Shown here one piece after another: positions 16,271 to 24,176 of a DNA stretch of 47,535 bases. Position 1 is the first letter of the stretch. Each line of letters begins with the position of its first letter. This DNA comes from Ruminococcaceae bacterium UBA794 (GTDB lineage: Bacteria; Bacillota; Clostridia; Oscillospirales; Ruminococcaceae), in the NCBI GenBank assembly GCA_002304735.1, contig DBIU01000092.1, forward strand, positions 31,948 through 79,482, in the 5' to 3' direction. The position numbers and the translations under genes are program-made. The notes beneath the pieces are model-generated. The model saw only the letters and a program-made list of their open reading frames with translations, did not search any database and was not told the DNA's origin.

Positions 16271-16299
16271 CTGTCATGTAAATTTTGCTGTCATGTAAA
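16266..16299. repeat. 17-bp perfect tandem duplication at the 3' end of the sigma partner gene
   Basis: The unit TTTTGCTGTCATGTAAA occurs at 16266-16282 and again at 16283-16299. It covers the last codons and the TGA stop (16274-16276) of the minus-strand gene and touches the terminator T tract. Confidence 0.9.
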
Positions 16300-17113
16300 T
16301 TGCAGTATCGATGCCGGTTATTATGAGAGCGGTATCGGTAATTTGCTCCGAGCTTTCGCTATTCACGAAAATTTTGATTGCGTTATACAGCGTTTTTTCG
16401 TTCGGACCGCTGTAAAGCAGCGTAATCTGCGTGCCGTTAACCTCGAAAACGGCTCGCGTTTCGGGGCTTTCCGCGCTGTCCTTGAAGAAATAAACGTCCG
16501 TTCCCGCAAAATCATAGGGAGTGTAAGCCGCGGCGGGCTGCCATTTCAGCTTCTTTCGGAACAGTGCGCACAGAAGCTCCGAGCCTTCGGAATTTCGGTA
16601 TTCAACAAAATTTCCGTCGTAAACCGTTCTGTCCTCGTTTTTCCTAATCGTAAATTCGCCGTCCAAACGCTCCAAGCCGTCAAACTTCCTATCAAGAGCG
16701 AAAATGTCGATGTTGTAATACTTTGCCGCTTCTTCGGGGGAAAGCTTTTCTTCGTTGTTTATGAACGGAAGGTTTATTTTTGCGTTATCAAGCTCGTCGG
16801 GAGTTTGCGAGTATTCAATCGTGTTCGGATTTGCGAGATTTTCCGTTGACGTTGACGAGGCGGATTGCGAGCTTTCTGGGCGGGAAGTTCTCGTTTGTTC
16901 GGATAACGCGCCGCTTGCTTCGACAATCGCGGAATTGTCGCTTACGGGCGGTTTCGCGGCGAAGTTTGCAAGTGCTGCCGCGCCCGCTATCGCAAACGCT
17001 CCGCACACGGGAACAGCCGTTCTCAGCACGGCGGCGCGGCGTTTTTTCTGCTTGTAATCATATTCGTGAACGCGATTTAACACGCTTCTTGTCATTTCTT
17101 CGTTAGTCTTCAT
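16274..17113 (-). CDS. probable anti-sigma factor / sigma-associated membrane protein
   Basis: A 279-residue protein with a cytoplasmic N-terminus (~1-30, KTNEEMTRSVLNRVHEYDYKQKKRR), one membrane helix (TAVPVCGAFAIAGAAALANFAA, ~31-52), a Ser/Thr-rich spacer and an extracytoplasmic domain with repeated short beta-type phrases. I start at ATG 17113, preceded by AGAGGG and overlapping the sigma gene by 11 nt; a longer reading from 17134 would overlap more and lacks a ribosome site. Topology and overlap with the ECF sigma gene suggest it sequesters that sigma factor and senses an envelope signal. No named domain was recognised. The C-terminus lies in a 17-bp tandem duplication. Confidence 0.72.
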   Translation of the reverse strand: MKTNEEMTRSVLNRVHEYDYKQKKRRAAVLRTAVPVCGAFAIAGAAALANFAAKPPVSDNSAIVEASGALSEQTRTSRPESSQSASSTSTENLANPNTIEYSQTPDELDNAKINLPFINNEEKLSPEEAAKYYNIDIFALDRKFDGLERLDGEFTIRKNEDRTVYDGNFVEYRNSEGSELLCALFRKKLKWQPAAAYTPYDFAGTDVYFFKDSAESPETRAVFEVNGTQITLLYSGPNEKTLYNAIKIFVNSESSEQITDTALIITGIDTAIYMTAKFT

Positions 17114-17657
17114 AAGTAAAACCCTCTTTCTCAAGCTCGGCTTTCAGTGCGAGTCTCGCGCGATAGGCAAGCGTTTCCGCCGCGTGAACGGACTTTTTCA
17201 ACACCTGCGCGGCTTCTTTAACGGAAAAATCCTCGAAATAAACGAGCTGTAAAATCTGCCGCTGTTCGGGCTTCAGCCTTGACATTGCGCTGTAAACGGC
17301 GATTTTCCGTTCTTCCCGAAGATAGCTTTTTTCGAGATTAATCTCCTCGCCGCTTATCTCCGCGCACTCGTCAAGCCCGACAGTTTTCCGCTTTTTCTCG
17401 CGCCGCAGACGGTCAAGCGCCGCGTTTCTTCCGACAGCGTACAAAAACGTCTTGAACGAAACGTTTTCGCGTATTTTCGGCTTTTTCGTAAAGATTTTCA
17501 CGAAAGCGTCCTCGCAAAGCTCCTCGGCGGTGCCGATATTCCTCACGAAGCCGTTTATGTAGAGTATTAAGCCGTCCTTGTACGCGCCGATTATCTCGCC
17601 GACAGCCGTTTCGTCGCCGTCAAGCCAGCGCTTATATGCGCTTTTTCCGTTGTCCAT
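17103..17657 (-). CDS. ECF-type RNA polymerase sigma factor
   Basis: A 184-residue sigma-70 family protein. Region 2 spans ~20-95, including AEELCEDAFVKIFTKK and FLYAVGRNAALDRLRREKKRK (DNA melting and -10 contact). Region 4 spans ~125-180 (MSRLKPEQRQILQLVYFEDFSVKEAAQVLKKSVHAAETLAYRARLALK), a helix-turn-helix for the -35. It overlaps the downstream membrane partner gene. Upstream on the minus strand, CGTCTAAT (17701-17708) resembles the -10 of promoters read by SigV-like ECF factors, hinting at autoregulation, but no convincing -35 was found. Confidence 0.9.
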   Translation of the reverse strand: MDNGKSAYKRWLDGDETAVGEIIGAYKDGLILYINGFVRNIGTAEELCEDAFVKIFTKKPKIRENVSFKTFLYAVGRNAALDRLRREKKRKTVGLDECAEISGEEINLEKSYLREERKIAVYSAMSRLKPEQRQILQLVYFEDFSVKEAAQVLKKSVHAAETLAYRARLALKAELEKEGFTYED

Positions 17658-17728
17658 TTAAGCCTCTTTCCGAAAGTCAAACCGGTTTTTCTTTTCACTT
17701 ATTAGACGTTTGAAAACGAAAATACTCA

Positions 17729-17756
17729 CAAAAAACCGCGAATTTCTTCGCGGTTT
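17729..17756 (-). terminator. rho-independent terminator of guaB
   Basis: AAACCGCGAA (17733-17742) pairs perfectly with TTCGCGGTTT (17747-17756) around TTTC. Read on the minus strand the hairpin ends in TTTTTT. It lies 18 bp after the guaB stop. Confidence 0.8.
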
Positions 17757-17773
17757 CGATGTTATTATGAGGT

Positions 17774-19246
17774 TTAGATGCTCGCGGAATAGTTCGGAGC
17801 TTCCTTGGTGATGTAGATATCGTGCGGGTGCGATTCTTTCAGACCTGCGCCCGTAATTCTGATGAACTGCGCCTTTTCCTGAAGAACGGGGATTGTCTGA
17901 CTTCCGCAGTAACCCATACCGCTCTTAATACCGCCGACAAGCTGGAATATTGTATCCGCAACGGAACCCTTGTAAGGCACGCGGCCCTCGACGCCCTCGG
18001 GAACAAGCTTCTTGTCCTTTTCTTGGAAATATCTGTCCGCAGAGCCTTTCTTCATTGCCGCAAGCGAGCCCATTCCGCGGTATACCTTAAACGAACGTCC
18101 CTGATATATTTCAACGTCGCCGGGAGCTTCCTCGCAGCCCGCGAGCAGGGAGCCGAGCATAACCGTGTTCGCGCCCGCCGCAAGCGCCTTTACGATATCG
18201 CCGGAGTACTTAATACCGCCGTCCGCGATTATCGGAACGCCATATTTCGCCGCCGCGCAAGCGCAGTCGTAAATCGCCGTAATCTGCGGAACGCCGATAC
18301 CTGCGACAACGCGCGTCGTGCAGATTGAGCCGGGTCCTATGCCGACCTTAACCGCGTCCGCGCCCGCCTTAATGAGGTCCTCCGCGGCAGCCGCAGTCGC
18401 AACGTTGCCCGCGATAACGGGAATATCGGGGAATGCGTTTTTAACCTTGTCGAGAGTAACCATAATATTCTTGCTGTGACCGTGCGCCGAGTCGAGAACC
18501 AGCACGTCAGCCTGCGCCTTTATCAGCGCACCCGCTCTGTCGAGTACGTCCGGCGTAATTCCGATTGCCGCGCCGCAGAGCAGTCTGCCGCTCTTATCGC
18601 GAGCGGTGTTCGGATACTGAACCGATTTTTCGATATCCTTAATCGTGATAAGTCCCTTGAGGAAGCCGTTTTCATCGACAAGCGGAAGCTTCTCAATCTT
18701 ATGCTTTCTGAGAATTTCCTGCGCGCCCTGAAGCGTAGTTCCGACGGGAGCCGTGATGAGATGTTCCTTTGTCATAACCTCGCCGATTTTCTGCGCGGGG
18801 TCTGAAATAAAGCGAAGGTCGCGGTTTGTGAAAATACCGACAAGCTTTCCGTTTTCGACAATCGGAACGCCGCTTATCTTATATTTCCCCATAAGCGCGT
18901 CCGCGTCGCGAACGCTGTCAACGGGCGAGAGGAAGAACGGATTTACGATTACGCCGTTTTCCGAGCGCTTTACCTTATCAACCTCGTCAACCTGCTGCTC
19001 GATAGTCATATTTTTATGTATAATGCCTATTCCGCCCTCGCGCGCAATCGCAATCGCCATTTTCGACTCGGTTACGGTATCCATCGCTGCGGTCATAATG
19101 GGCGTATTCAGCGTGATTGTCTTTGTGAGATTTGTTTTCAGCTCAATCATATTCGGAGTAACGTCGCTCTTTGCGGGAATAAGCAGAACATCGTCAAAAG
19201 TAAGTCCTTCCTTAACGAACTTTTCCTCGAAATTACAGTTCAGCAT
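17774..19246 (-). CDS. guaB: inosine-5'-monophosphate dehydrogenase
   Basis: Oxidises IMP to XMP with NAD+, the committed step of guanine nucleotide synthesis. The TIM barrel carries the catalytic cysteine loop GPGSICTTRVV, the substrate phosphate motif IIADGGIKYSGD and the flap YRGMGSLAAM. Two CBS domains sit at ~95-220 (GIFTNRDLRF, KGLITIKDIEK). The frame is open to 19369, but the real start is ATG 19246 (MLNCNFEEKFVKEGLTFDDV): AGAGGAG precedes it and the sigma-A promoter is at 19295-19323. That gives 490 residues, the family's normal length. Flanked by its own promoter and terminator, so monocistronic. Confidence 0.97.
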   Translation of the reverse strand: MLNCNFEEKFVKEGLTFDDVLLIPAKSDVTPNMIELKTNLTKTITLNTPIMTAAMDTVTESKMAIAIAREGGIGIIHKNMTIEQQVDEVDKVKRSENGVIVNPFFLSPVDSVRDADALMGKYKISGVPIVENGKLVGIFTNRDLRFISDPAQKIGEVMTKEHLITAPVGTTLQGAQEILRKHKIEKLPLVDENGFLKGLITIKDIEKSVQYPNTARDKSGRLLCGAAIGITPDVLDRAGALIKAQADVLVLDSAHGHSKNIMVTLDKVKNAFPDIPVIAGNVATAAAAEDLIKAGADAVKVGIGPGSICTTRVVAGIGVPQITAIYDCACAAAKYGVPIIADGGIKYSGDIVKALAAGANTVMLGSLLAGCEEAPGDVEIYQGRSFKVYRGMGSLAAMKKGSADRYFQEKDKKLVPEGVEGRVPYKGSVADTIFQLVGGIKSGMGYCGSQTIPVLQEKAQFIRITGAGLKESHPHDIYITKEAPNYSASI

Positions 19247-19294
19247 ATTTTTTCTCCTCTCATCTCTCATCGTTTTTTTGTGTATATTAGATAT

Positions 19295-19323
19295 ATTATA
19301 CACCACGCAAAAAATTTTTTCAA
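19295..19323 (-). promoter_or_regulatory. sigma-A promoter of guaB
   Basis: On the minus strand TTGAAA (19323-19318) and a perfect TATAAT (19300-19295) with a 17-bp spacer, 49 bp before the guaB ATG. No purine riboswitch fits in the short leader. Confidence 0.8.
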
Positions 19324-19428
19324 GCGTGAAATCAAAGAAAAATACACAAATATCTTTCAAAATTATCAACAGGTTTATTACATTTTACCGCACTTCAAAA
19401 AAAATCTCCGAAAATAACCGATTATATC

Positions 19429-19457
19429 TTGACTTAGCGACGCTTTTATTATAAAAT
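19429..19457 (+). promoter_or_regulatory. sigma-A promoter of the rpe-rnf-like operon
   Basis: TTGACT (19429-19434), 17-bp spacer, TAAAAT (19452-19457), 40 bp before the rpe ATG. The overlapping TATAAA at 19450 would leave 15 bp. Confidence 0.7.
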
Positions 19458-19497
19458 ATAAATGTATGCAATTTTTTTATAAATCGAGGTTTTAGCA

Positions 19498-20163
19498 ATG
19501 CAAAGAGATATTTTGGTTTCCGCTTCGCTTCTCGCATGCAATCTCGCGGATATAGCGGGAGAAATCGCAAGATGCGAAAGAGCGGGCGTTGACTGGATAC
19601 ATTTCGACGTGATGGACGGGCATTTTGTCGAGCAGATTACTTACGGCGCGCCCGTGCTGAAGTCGCTGAGAAGCGTTACGAAAAAGACGCTCGACGTTCA
19701 CCTTATGGTTGAAAATCCGCAGAGTCAGATTAAGTTTTTCGCGGACGCGGGCGCGGATTTGATTACAATTCATCAAGAAAGCAGCGGCGATATTGTGGGC
19801 TGTCTGCGCGAAATTCGCTCGCTCGGGAAGAAATCCGCGCTTGCGATTAAGCCGCAAACTCCCGCAGAGGCGATTTTCGACTACATTCCGCTTTGCGATA
19901 TGATTTTGGTAATGACGGTTGAACCGGGCTACGGCGGACAGGGATTTATCTACGAAACGCTCCCGAAAATAAAGGTTCTGCGCGATTACGCAAATGCAAA
20001 CGGCTTTGAAAAGCTTGATATTCAGGTTGACGGCGGCATTAACGAGAAAACGGGATATTCCGCCGTAAACGCGGGCGCAAACGTTCTCGTCGCGGGAACG
20101 GGACTTTTCAAGGCGCCCGATATGAAAGCCGTCTGCGAGGCGCTGAAAGGAAACGATAAATGA
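19498..20163 (+). CDS. rpe: ribulose-phosphate 3-epimerase
   Basis: Interconverts ribulose-5-phosphate and xylulose-5-phosphate in the pentose phosphate pathway. The 221-residue TIM barrel shows SASLLACNLADI, the metal-binding HFDVMDGHFV, LDVHLMVENP, MTVEPGYGGQGFI and QVDGGINEKT, all family signatures. ATG at 19498 follows GAGG. Its TGA overlaps the ATG of the next gene (ATGA), so it is translationally coupled to the Rnf-like genes, an uncommon partnership. Confidence 0.96.
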   Translation: MQRDILVSASLLACNLADIAGEIARCERAGVDWIHFDVMDGHFVEQITYGAPVLKSLRSVTKKTLDVHLMVENPQSQIKFFADAGADLITIHQESSGDIVGCLREIRSLGKKSALAIKPQTPAEAIFDYIPLCDMILVMTVEPGYGGQGFIYETLPKIKVLRDYANANGFEKLDIQVDGGINEKTGYSAVNAGANVLVAGTGLFKAPDMKAVCEALKGNDK

Positions 20164-21281
20164 CGAAAAATATTGCTCGCGACCCGAATAAGGTCTATTT
20201 CGAGCGTATGATTATGATGGCGATGCTGCTTGTTCCCGCGGCGTTTTTGCAGGGGATAAGAGCGGTATTTGTCTGCGTTCTGAGCGTTTTGTGCAGTATG
20301 ATTACGGACGCGGTATGCTGCCTTATCAGAAGAATACGCTATAACGTAAAAGACGCGGCGGTGCCGTTCTGGGGGCTTGCGGCGGGAATGATGATGCCTG
20401 TGAGCGTTCCCGTGGGACTTGTCGTTTTTTCGGCGGTAATGTGCATTGTCGTCGGGAAGCACCTTTTCGGCGGTTCGGACAACATAATCTTCTCTCCTCC
20501 CGCGATTTCAACGGCTTTTCTCATAATCTGCTATCCCACGGAGATGCTTTATGCGCCGAGATTTGGCGAAATATACCCCATTTTTGGGGAATTTGACGGT
20601 GTTCTGACGCGCTCGACCGAATATTCTCTGAAGCTCGGAAACGTTCCCTCAAAGGGCGTTGTCGATACGCTTATGGGCGTTGTTCCCGGAAGCATCGGCG
20701 CGGTTTATATGCTGGTTATTCTGGTTTGCGGGATTTGCCTTGTGCTTCGCCGCACAACCAGCTTCGCGGCGGTTATTTCCACGCTCCTTGCGGCGGCTGT
20801 TCTCGCGTTTTTCTTTCCGAGAGCGGATTTCGGCGGCGGTTCGTTCAGCTCGGTTTTTTATGAGCTTTCGTCGGGTTATCTTCTCTTTGGAACGATTTTC
20901 ATTGCCGCCGAGCCTTATAACGTCCCGTCAAGACCCGTCGGAAAAATTCTCTACGGCGCGACTCTCGGCTATATAACGATGATGTTCCGCTTTTTCGGTC
21001 AGACCGAGGGGAGCTTCCTGTTCGCGCTGCTTATCACGGGCGCTCTCGGAAGCAGCTTTGACAGGCTTGTCGATAATCTCGTTTACTGGAAGAAAACCTA
21101 CGTCAATTCCTTTGAGAAGTCGAAAACGACCGTTCAGAGCGGCGGAATAAAGCTTACGGATACGCAGGAAATCGTAATTCCCGAAAAATACAAGTACAAC
21201 ACGCCGCCCATTGACGGCGAAATAAAGAAGCATCGCAGAAAAAAGAAGAAGGGGGACGGCAGAAATGACGGCGGAACGTAA
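20160..21281 (+). CDS. rnfD: RnfD/NqrB-like membrane subunit (divergent)
   Basis: A 373-residue integral membrane protein with 8-10 helices. Family marks are the GKHLFGGSDNIIFSPPA segment (~99-115; usual form GK.lFGGLG.N.FNPA), VVPGSIGA (~174-181) and the C-terminal AEPYNVPSRPVGKILYGATLGY...FRFFGQTEG. RnfD normally carries FMN on a Thr in an SGAT motif; the matching stretch here is DGVLTRSTEYSLKLG (~146-160), so SGAT is missing, although a Ser-Thr pair lies at the right place. A strongly basic tail (KKHRRKKKKG) ends the protein. The ATG overlaps rpe by 4 nt, and the last 17 nt overlap rnfE. Electron transport is doubtful. Confidence 0.85.
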   Translation: MTKNIARDPNKVYFERMIMMAMLLVPAAFLQGIRAVFVCVLSVLCSMITDAVCCLIRRIRYNVKDAAVPFWGLAAGMMMPVSVPVGLVVFSAVMCIVVGKHLFGGSDNIIFSPPAISTAFLIICYPTEMLYAPRFGEIYPIFGEFDGVLTRSTEYSLKLGNVPSKGVVDTLMGVVPGSIGAVYMLVILVCGICLVLRRTTSFAAVISTLLAAAVLAFFFPRADFGGGSFSSVFYELSSGYLLFGTIFIAAEPYNVPSRPVGKILYGATLGYITMMFRFFGQTEGSFLFALLITGALGSSFDRLVDNLVYWKKTYVNSFEKSKTTVQSGGIKLTDTQEIVIPEKYKYNTPPIDGEIKKHRRKKKKGDGRNDGGT

Positions 21282-21885
21282 AAAAAGTCACATAAGCGCC
21301 GACGGTCTGTTTCGTCAGAATATCGTTCTTATGAGCGGGCTTGTTACCGCGCCGATTATTGTCGCGGCGACGACCCTTCAGCGCGCGCTGGTTCTCACGC
21401 TGAGCTTTTTCGCGATTTCTTACGTTTCAATTTTGATTTGTCGGTTTATTCCGAGAAAAATTGTCTATACTGTGAGAATACTGCTCTATTCAATGGTAGC
21501 GGCGGCGGTTTTTATTCCGACGGTTATCGGACTTAGATGTCTTTTCCCCGAAACCACGGGCGAAATTATGCTTTATATCGAGCTTTCCGTTGTAAATTCG
21601 CTTATTCTCGCGAAAACCGAGAGCCGTTTCTATCTCGAGCCTTACGGAAGAATGGCGGTTGACGCGCTGATTTACATTGCGGGATACGCGATGGCGGCGT
21701 TTACTTCGGGGCTTATAAGAGAAATTCTCTCGTTCGGCACGATTTTCGGTTTTCACGTCTGCGAGCCGATTGTTCCCGCGGCAAAATCGCCGTTTTTCGG
21801 GTTCATTCTCGTGGGAATACTCGCGGCGTTTTGCAGGGCGGCTGCGGGCAAACGCGTTTCTTCCGGAAAGGAGCGCGCAAAATGA
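21265..21885 (+). CDS. rnfE: RnfE/NqrD-like membrane subunit lacking both cluster cysteines
   Basis: A 206-residue, six-helix Rnf/Nqr-family protein. The N-terminal half-helix region QNIVLMSGLVTAPIIVA lines up with the family's N..FV..LGLCP.L.V, and SVVNSLILAKTESRF (~108-122) with VNC.ILGRAEAF. In functional NqrD/RnfE the two cysteines at about positions 25-30 and 107-113 hold half of an intramembrane [2Fe-2S] cluster; here they are Val27 and Ser112. It overlaps rnfD by 17 nt and rnfA by 4 nt, so all three are surely co-produced. Ribosome site AAGGGGGA inside rnfD. Confidence 0.85.
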   Translation: MTAERKKSHISADGLFRQNIVLMSGLVTAPIIVAATTLQRALVLTLSFFAISYVSILICRFIPRKIVYTVRILLYSMVAAAVFIPTVIGLRCLFPETTGEIMLYIELSVVNSLILAKTESRFYLEPYGRMAVDALIYIAGYAMAAFTSGLIREILSFGTIFGFHVCEPIVPAAKSPFFGFILVGILAAFCRAAAGKRVSSGKERAK

Positions 21886-22478
21886 GCAATATCTTCGCAA
21901 GAATTGTAAGTCTGATTATGATTTCCGTCTTTACGCAGAACGCGATTTTCGACCGTGCTTTCGGCGCGAACGTCGCGATTTACGCGTCAAGAAAGGACGC
22001 GCACGTTGTTGGATTTTCAATCGGGATTACCGTTATGACGACGCTTGCGAGCGTTATTTCATATCAATTCGACGGTATTTTGCTTCCTCTGCCGAACGGC
22101 GACTTGTTTATGCCACTTGTTTATGTGGGAATAATAAGCCTGCTTTATATAATCGGGCTTTATATTCTGTGGAAGATTTTCCCGAAAACATTCGTCAAGG
22201 TTAAGAATTACGCGCATCTCGCAATATTCAACTGCGCGGTTTTCGGAGCGCTTTTCCTCAATTCAACGTTCGGAAAGGGCTTCGCGGGATATGTAGGCTA
22301 TGGCTTCGGCACGGGAATAGGATTTTTCCTCGCCTGCTTTTTGCTCAATATCGCCAACGACAGGCTTTCAAGCGACAAAATCCCGAAAATTTTCCGAGGC
22401 TATCCTATTATGATGATTTATATAGGTATTATTTCTCTGGCATTTAACGTTCTGGTTGGTTACACGGCGGATTTCTGA
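21882..22478 (+). CDS. rnfA: RnfA/NqrE-like membrane subunit lacking one cluster cysteine
   Basis: A 198-residue, six-helix protein paralogous to RnfE. QNAIFDRAFGANVAIYASRKD (~19-39) lines up with the family's N.VL...LGiCPFLGVSkk, with Asn30 where the cluster cysteine belongs. FNCAVFGALFLNSTFGKG (~116-133) keeps the second cysteine, Cys118, in the NCAV.G motif. The ATG at 21882 overlaps the rnfE stop (ATGA) and is preceded by AAAGGAG; the frame is open upstream but inside rnfE. No rnfC, rnfG or rnfB follows; the next gene encodes a DUF4015-like protein. Confidence 0.85.
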   Translation: MSNIFARIVSLIMISVFTQNAIFDRAFGANVAIYASRKDAHVVGFSIGITVMTTLASVISYQFDGILLPLPNGDLFMPLVYVGIISLLYIIGLYILWKIFPKTFVKVKNYAHLAIFNCAVFGALFLNSTFGKGFAGYVGYGFGTGIGFFLACFLLNIANDRLSSDKIPKIFRGYPIMMIYIGIISLAFNVLVGYTADF

Positions 22479-22500
22479 CAGCGAAGGGGGCTTGGGCGCA

Positions 22501-23694
22501 TTGAAAAAGAAAAAGAACGCAATAAAAATCAAGAGAAGCAGGGTTAACCTGTACAACAAAAGAAAAAGCAAGAAAAAGCAGGTTCTCACTATCGTTATAA
22601 CCGTAGTTGCGGCGTGTGCGCTCGGCGTACTCGGATTTGGGCTGGGGAAGCCGCTTCTCGAATATTTCAGCGGGAAAAACAACATTTCGGATAATTCTTC
22701 CGCGTGGACTCCTCCCGAAAGCGAGGAAAGCTCGTCCGAGGCTTCTCCCGAAAGCTCTTCCGCGACAAGCTCGGAGCCGCTTCCCGAGCCGATTCCCGAA
22801 ATGACGGACATTTATTTCCTTCCGGAGGACGCGGCATTAAGCACCGCCTCACTCAACAGCGCTCTTGCGGCGGCAAAGACGGCGGGCGCGAAAACGGTTG
22901 CGGTTACGCTTAAAAACGAAACGGGCAATTTCCTCTATAACAGCGCAATTAAGTCGCTTGCGTCGCGCGATATTATCACGGGAACGCTTTCCGCGGAGCA
23001 GATTTGCAAAGCGATAAAGGACGCGGGCTTTGTACCCGCAGCAAGAATAAGCACGCTTAAGGACAGGCTTTGCGGATATAAGGACGTCACGGACGGCGGC
23101 TATCGCATCGCGGGAAGCGGCGTGACGTGGCACGACGACCGCGACGAAAAGGGCGGCAAGCCTTGGCTTTCGCCGTTCAAAACGCAGACGCTTCAGTTTA
23201 TCGGCGAGATAACGGAGGAGCTTTCGGCGGCGGGCTTTAGGCACATTATCGCCGTGAACACAATGTACCCGAAATTCCACAGGGAGGACATCTCGACGTA
23301 TCTCTCGGATTTGCCGCTTTCCGACAACAAGGCGCGTCTTGAGGCGCTGAGAAATGTTGTTAATTCGGCGAAGGCGGGCGCGGAAAAGAACGGCGCCGCG
23401 CTTTGGCTTGAAATAAGCGGAGAGAGCGTTATCGCGCAGAATAAGCTCTGCACGGACGCGGAAATCTGCGCCGACTCGGAAACGATGGCGGCGGTTAAGA
23501 TTATCGTTGACTACACGCCGAGCGAAGCCGCTTCCGAGGTTTATTCAAAGGCAAAGGAATTTGCCGCGAAGATGAAAACCGCCTTGGGAAGCGCAGAATT
23601 TTACGTCGTTATCAACGGCGGCTATTCCGACGCGGTTATTTCGGACGCAAGAAAGGCTTTTTCCGAGGACGAAATCAAGGTTTTCGGACAATAA
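22501..23694 (+). CDS. membrane-anchored DUF4015-like putative glycoside hydrolase
   Basis: About 397 residues. A very basic N-terminus (KKKKNAIKIKRSR) precedes one membrane helix (VLTIVITVVAACALGVLGFGLG, ~29-50), then a Ser/Glu/Pro-rich stalk (~60-103) and an extracytoplasmic TIM-barrel-like domain. WHDDRDEKGGKPWLSPF, IGEITEELSAAGFRHIIAVNTMYPKF and the final AEFYVVINGGYSD resemble DUF4015, a family related to polysaccharide-active GH13/GHL barrels. Activity is unproven. TTG 22501 is chosen because GAAGGGGG ends 10 nt upstream; another TTG at 22492 is too close to that site. Last gene of the rpe-rnf-like operon. Confidence 0.72.
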   Translation: MKKKKNAIKIKRSRVNLYNKRKSKKKQVLTIVITVVAACALGVLGFGLGKPLLEYFSGKNNISDNSSAWTPPESEESSSEASPESSSATSSEPLPEPIPEMTDIYFLPEDAALSTASLNSALAAAKTAGAKTVAVTLKNETGNFLYNSAIKSLASRDIITGTLSAEQICKAIKDAGFVPAARISTLKDRLCGYKDVTDGGYRIAGSGVTWHDDRDEKGGKPWLSPFKTQTLQFIGEITEELSAAGFRHIIAVNTMYPKFHREDISTYLSDLPLSDNKARLEALRNVVNSAKAGAEKNGAALWLEISGESVIAQNKLCTDAEICADSETMAAVKIIVDYTPSEAASEVYSKAKEFAAKMKTALGSAEFYVVINGGYSDAVISDARKAFSEDEIKVFGQ

Positions 23695-23709
23695 CGCGAA
23701 AAATACCCC

Positions 23710-23739
23710 TTGACTTTTTTGTTAAACAAGGTGTATAAT
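23710..23739 (+). promoter_or_regulatory. sigma-A promoter of yajC-tetR-bioY
   Basis: TTGACT (23710-23715), 18-bp spacer, perfect TATAAT (23734-23739), 32 bp before the yajC ATG. Confidence 0.75.
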
Positions 23740-23771
23740 ATAAAAGAACATTTTTTATGGAGGACATTTTA

Positions 23772-24176
23772 ATGAATTTTATCAATCTTATTTCCAGCGC
23801 GGGAAGCGCGGCAACAGACGCTTCAATGGGCGCACAGGTTTCTTCGGTTCTTATGATGATTATTCCGCTTGCGCTTATGGTGGTAATCTTCTATTTCCTT
23901 ATTTTGCGTCCCGAAAAGAAGCGCAACAAGGAAATGCAGGCGATGCTGAATAATATTCAGGTTGCGGACGAAGTTGTCACAAACGGCGGTATTATCGGAC
24001 GCGTTCTGTCCGTAAAGGAGGATACGGTTCTTATCGAAACGGGAAGCGACCGCACGAAAATCCGTATTCTGAGGTCGGCTATCGCGAGAAACAACACTCA
24101 GCACGAAGCCGCTGTCGCACAGATGGAGGCTGCAAAGGCCGCAAAGGAAAAGAACGGCAAAAAAGAAATTAAGTAA
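23772..24176 (+). CDS. yajC: preprotein translocase subunit YajC
   Basis: A 134-residue accessory subunit of the Sec translocon. One membrane helix (VLMMIIPLALMVVIFYFLILRP, ~26-47) is followed by the family signature RPEKKRNKEMQAMLNNIQVADEVVTNGGIIGRVLSV. The tail (AAVAQMEAAKAAKEKNGKK) is basic and helical. ATG 23772 is chosen because GGAGG lies 7 nt upstream; the longer reading from 23757 would start on that site. secD and secF, which often follow yajC, are not in the window. Its stop overlaps the next start (TAATG). Confidence 0.93.
   Translation: MNFINLISSAGSAATDASMGAQVSSVLMMIIPLALMVVIFYFLILRPEKKRNKEMQAMLNNIQVADEVVTNGGIIGRVLSVKEDTVLIETGSDRTKIRILRSAIARNNTQHEAAVAQMEAAKAAKEKNGKKEIK

Noticed and set aside
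19247..19369. 41-residue N-terminal extension of guaB
   Set aside because: It contains the guaB promoter, and ATG 19246 with AGAGGAG gives the normal IMP dehydrogenase start and length.
20160..22478. Complete Rnf or Nqr respiratory complex
   Set aside because: Only D, E and A are present, with key cofactor ligands substituted; calling it an energy-conserving complex is not supported.
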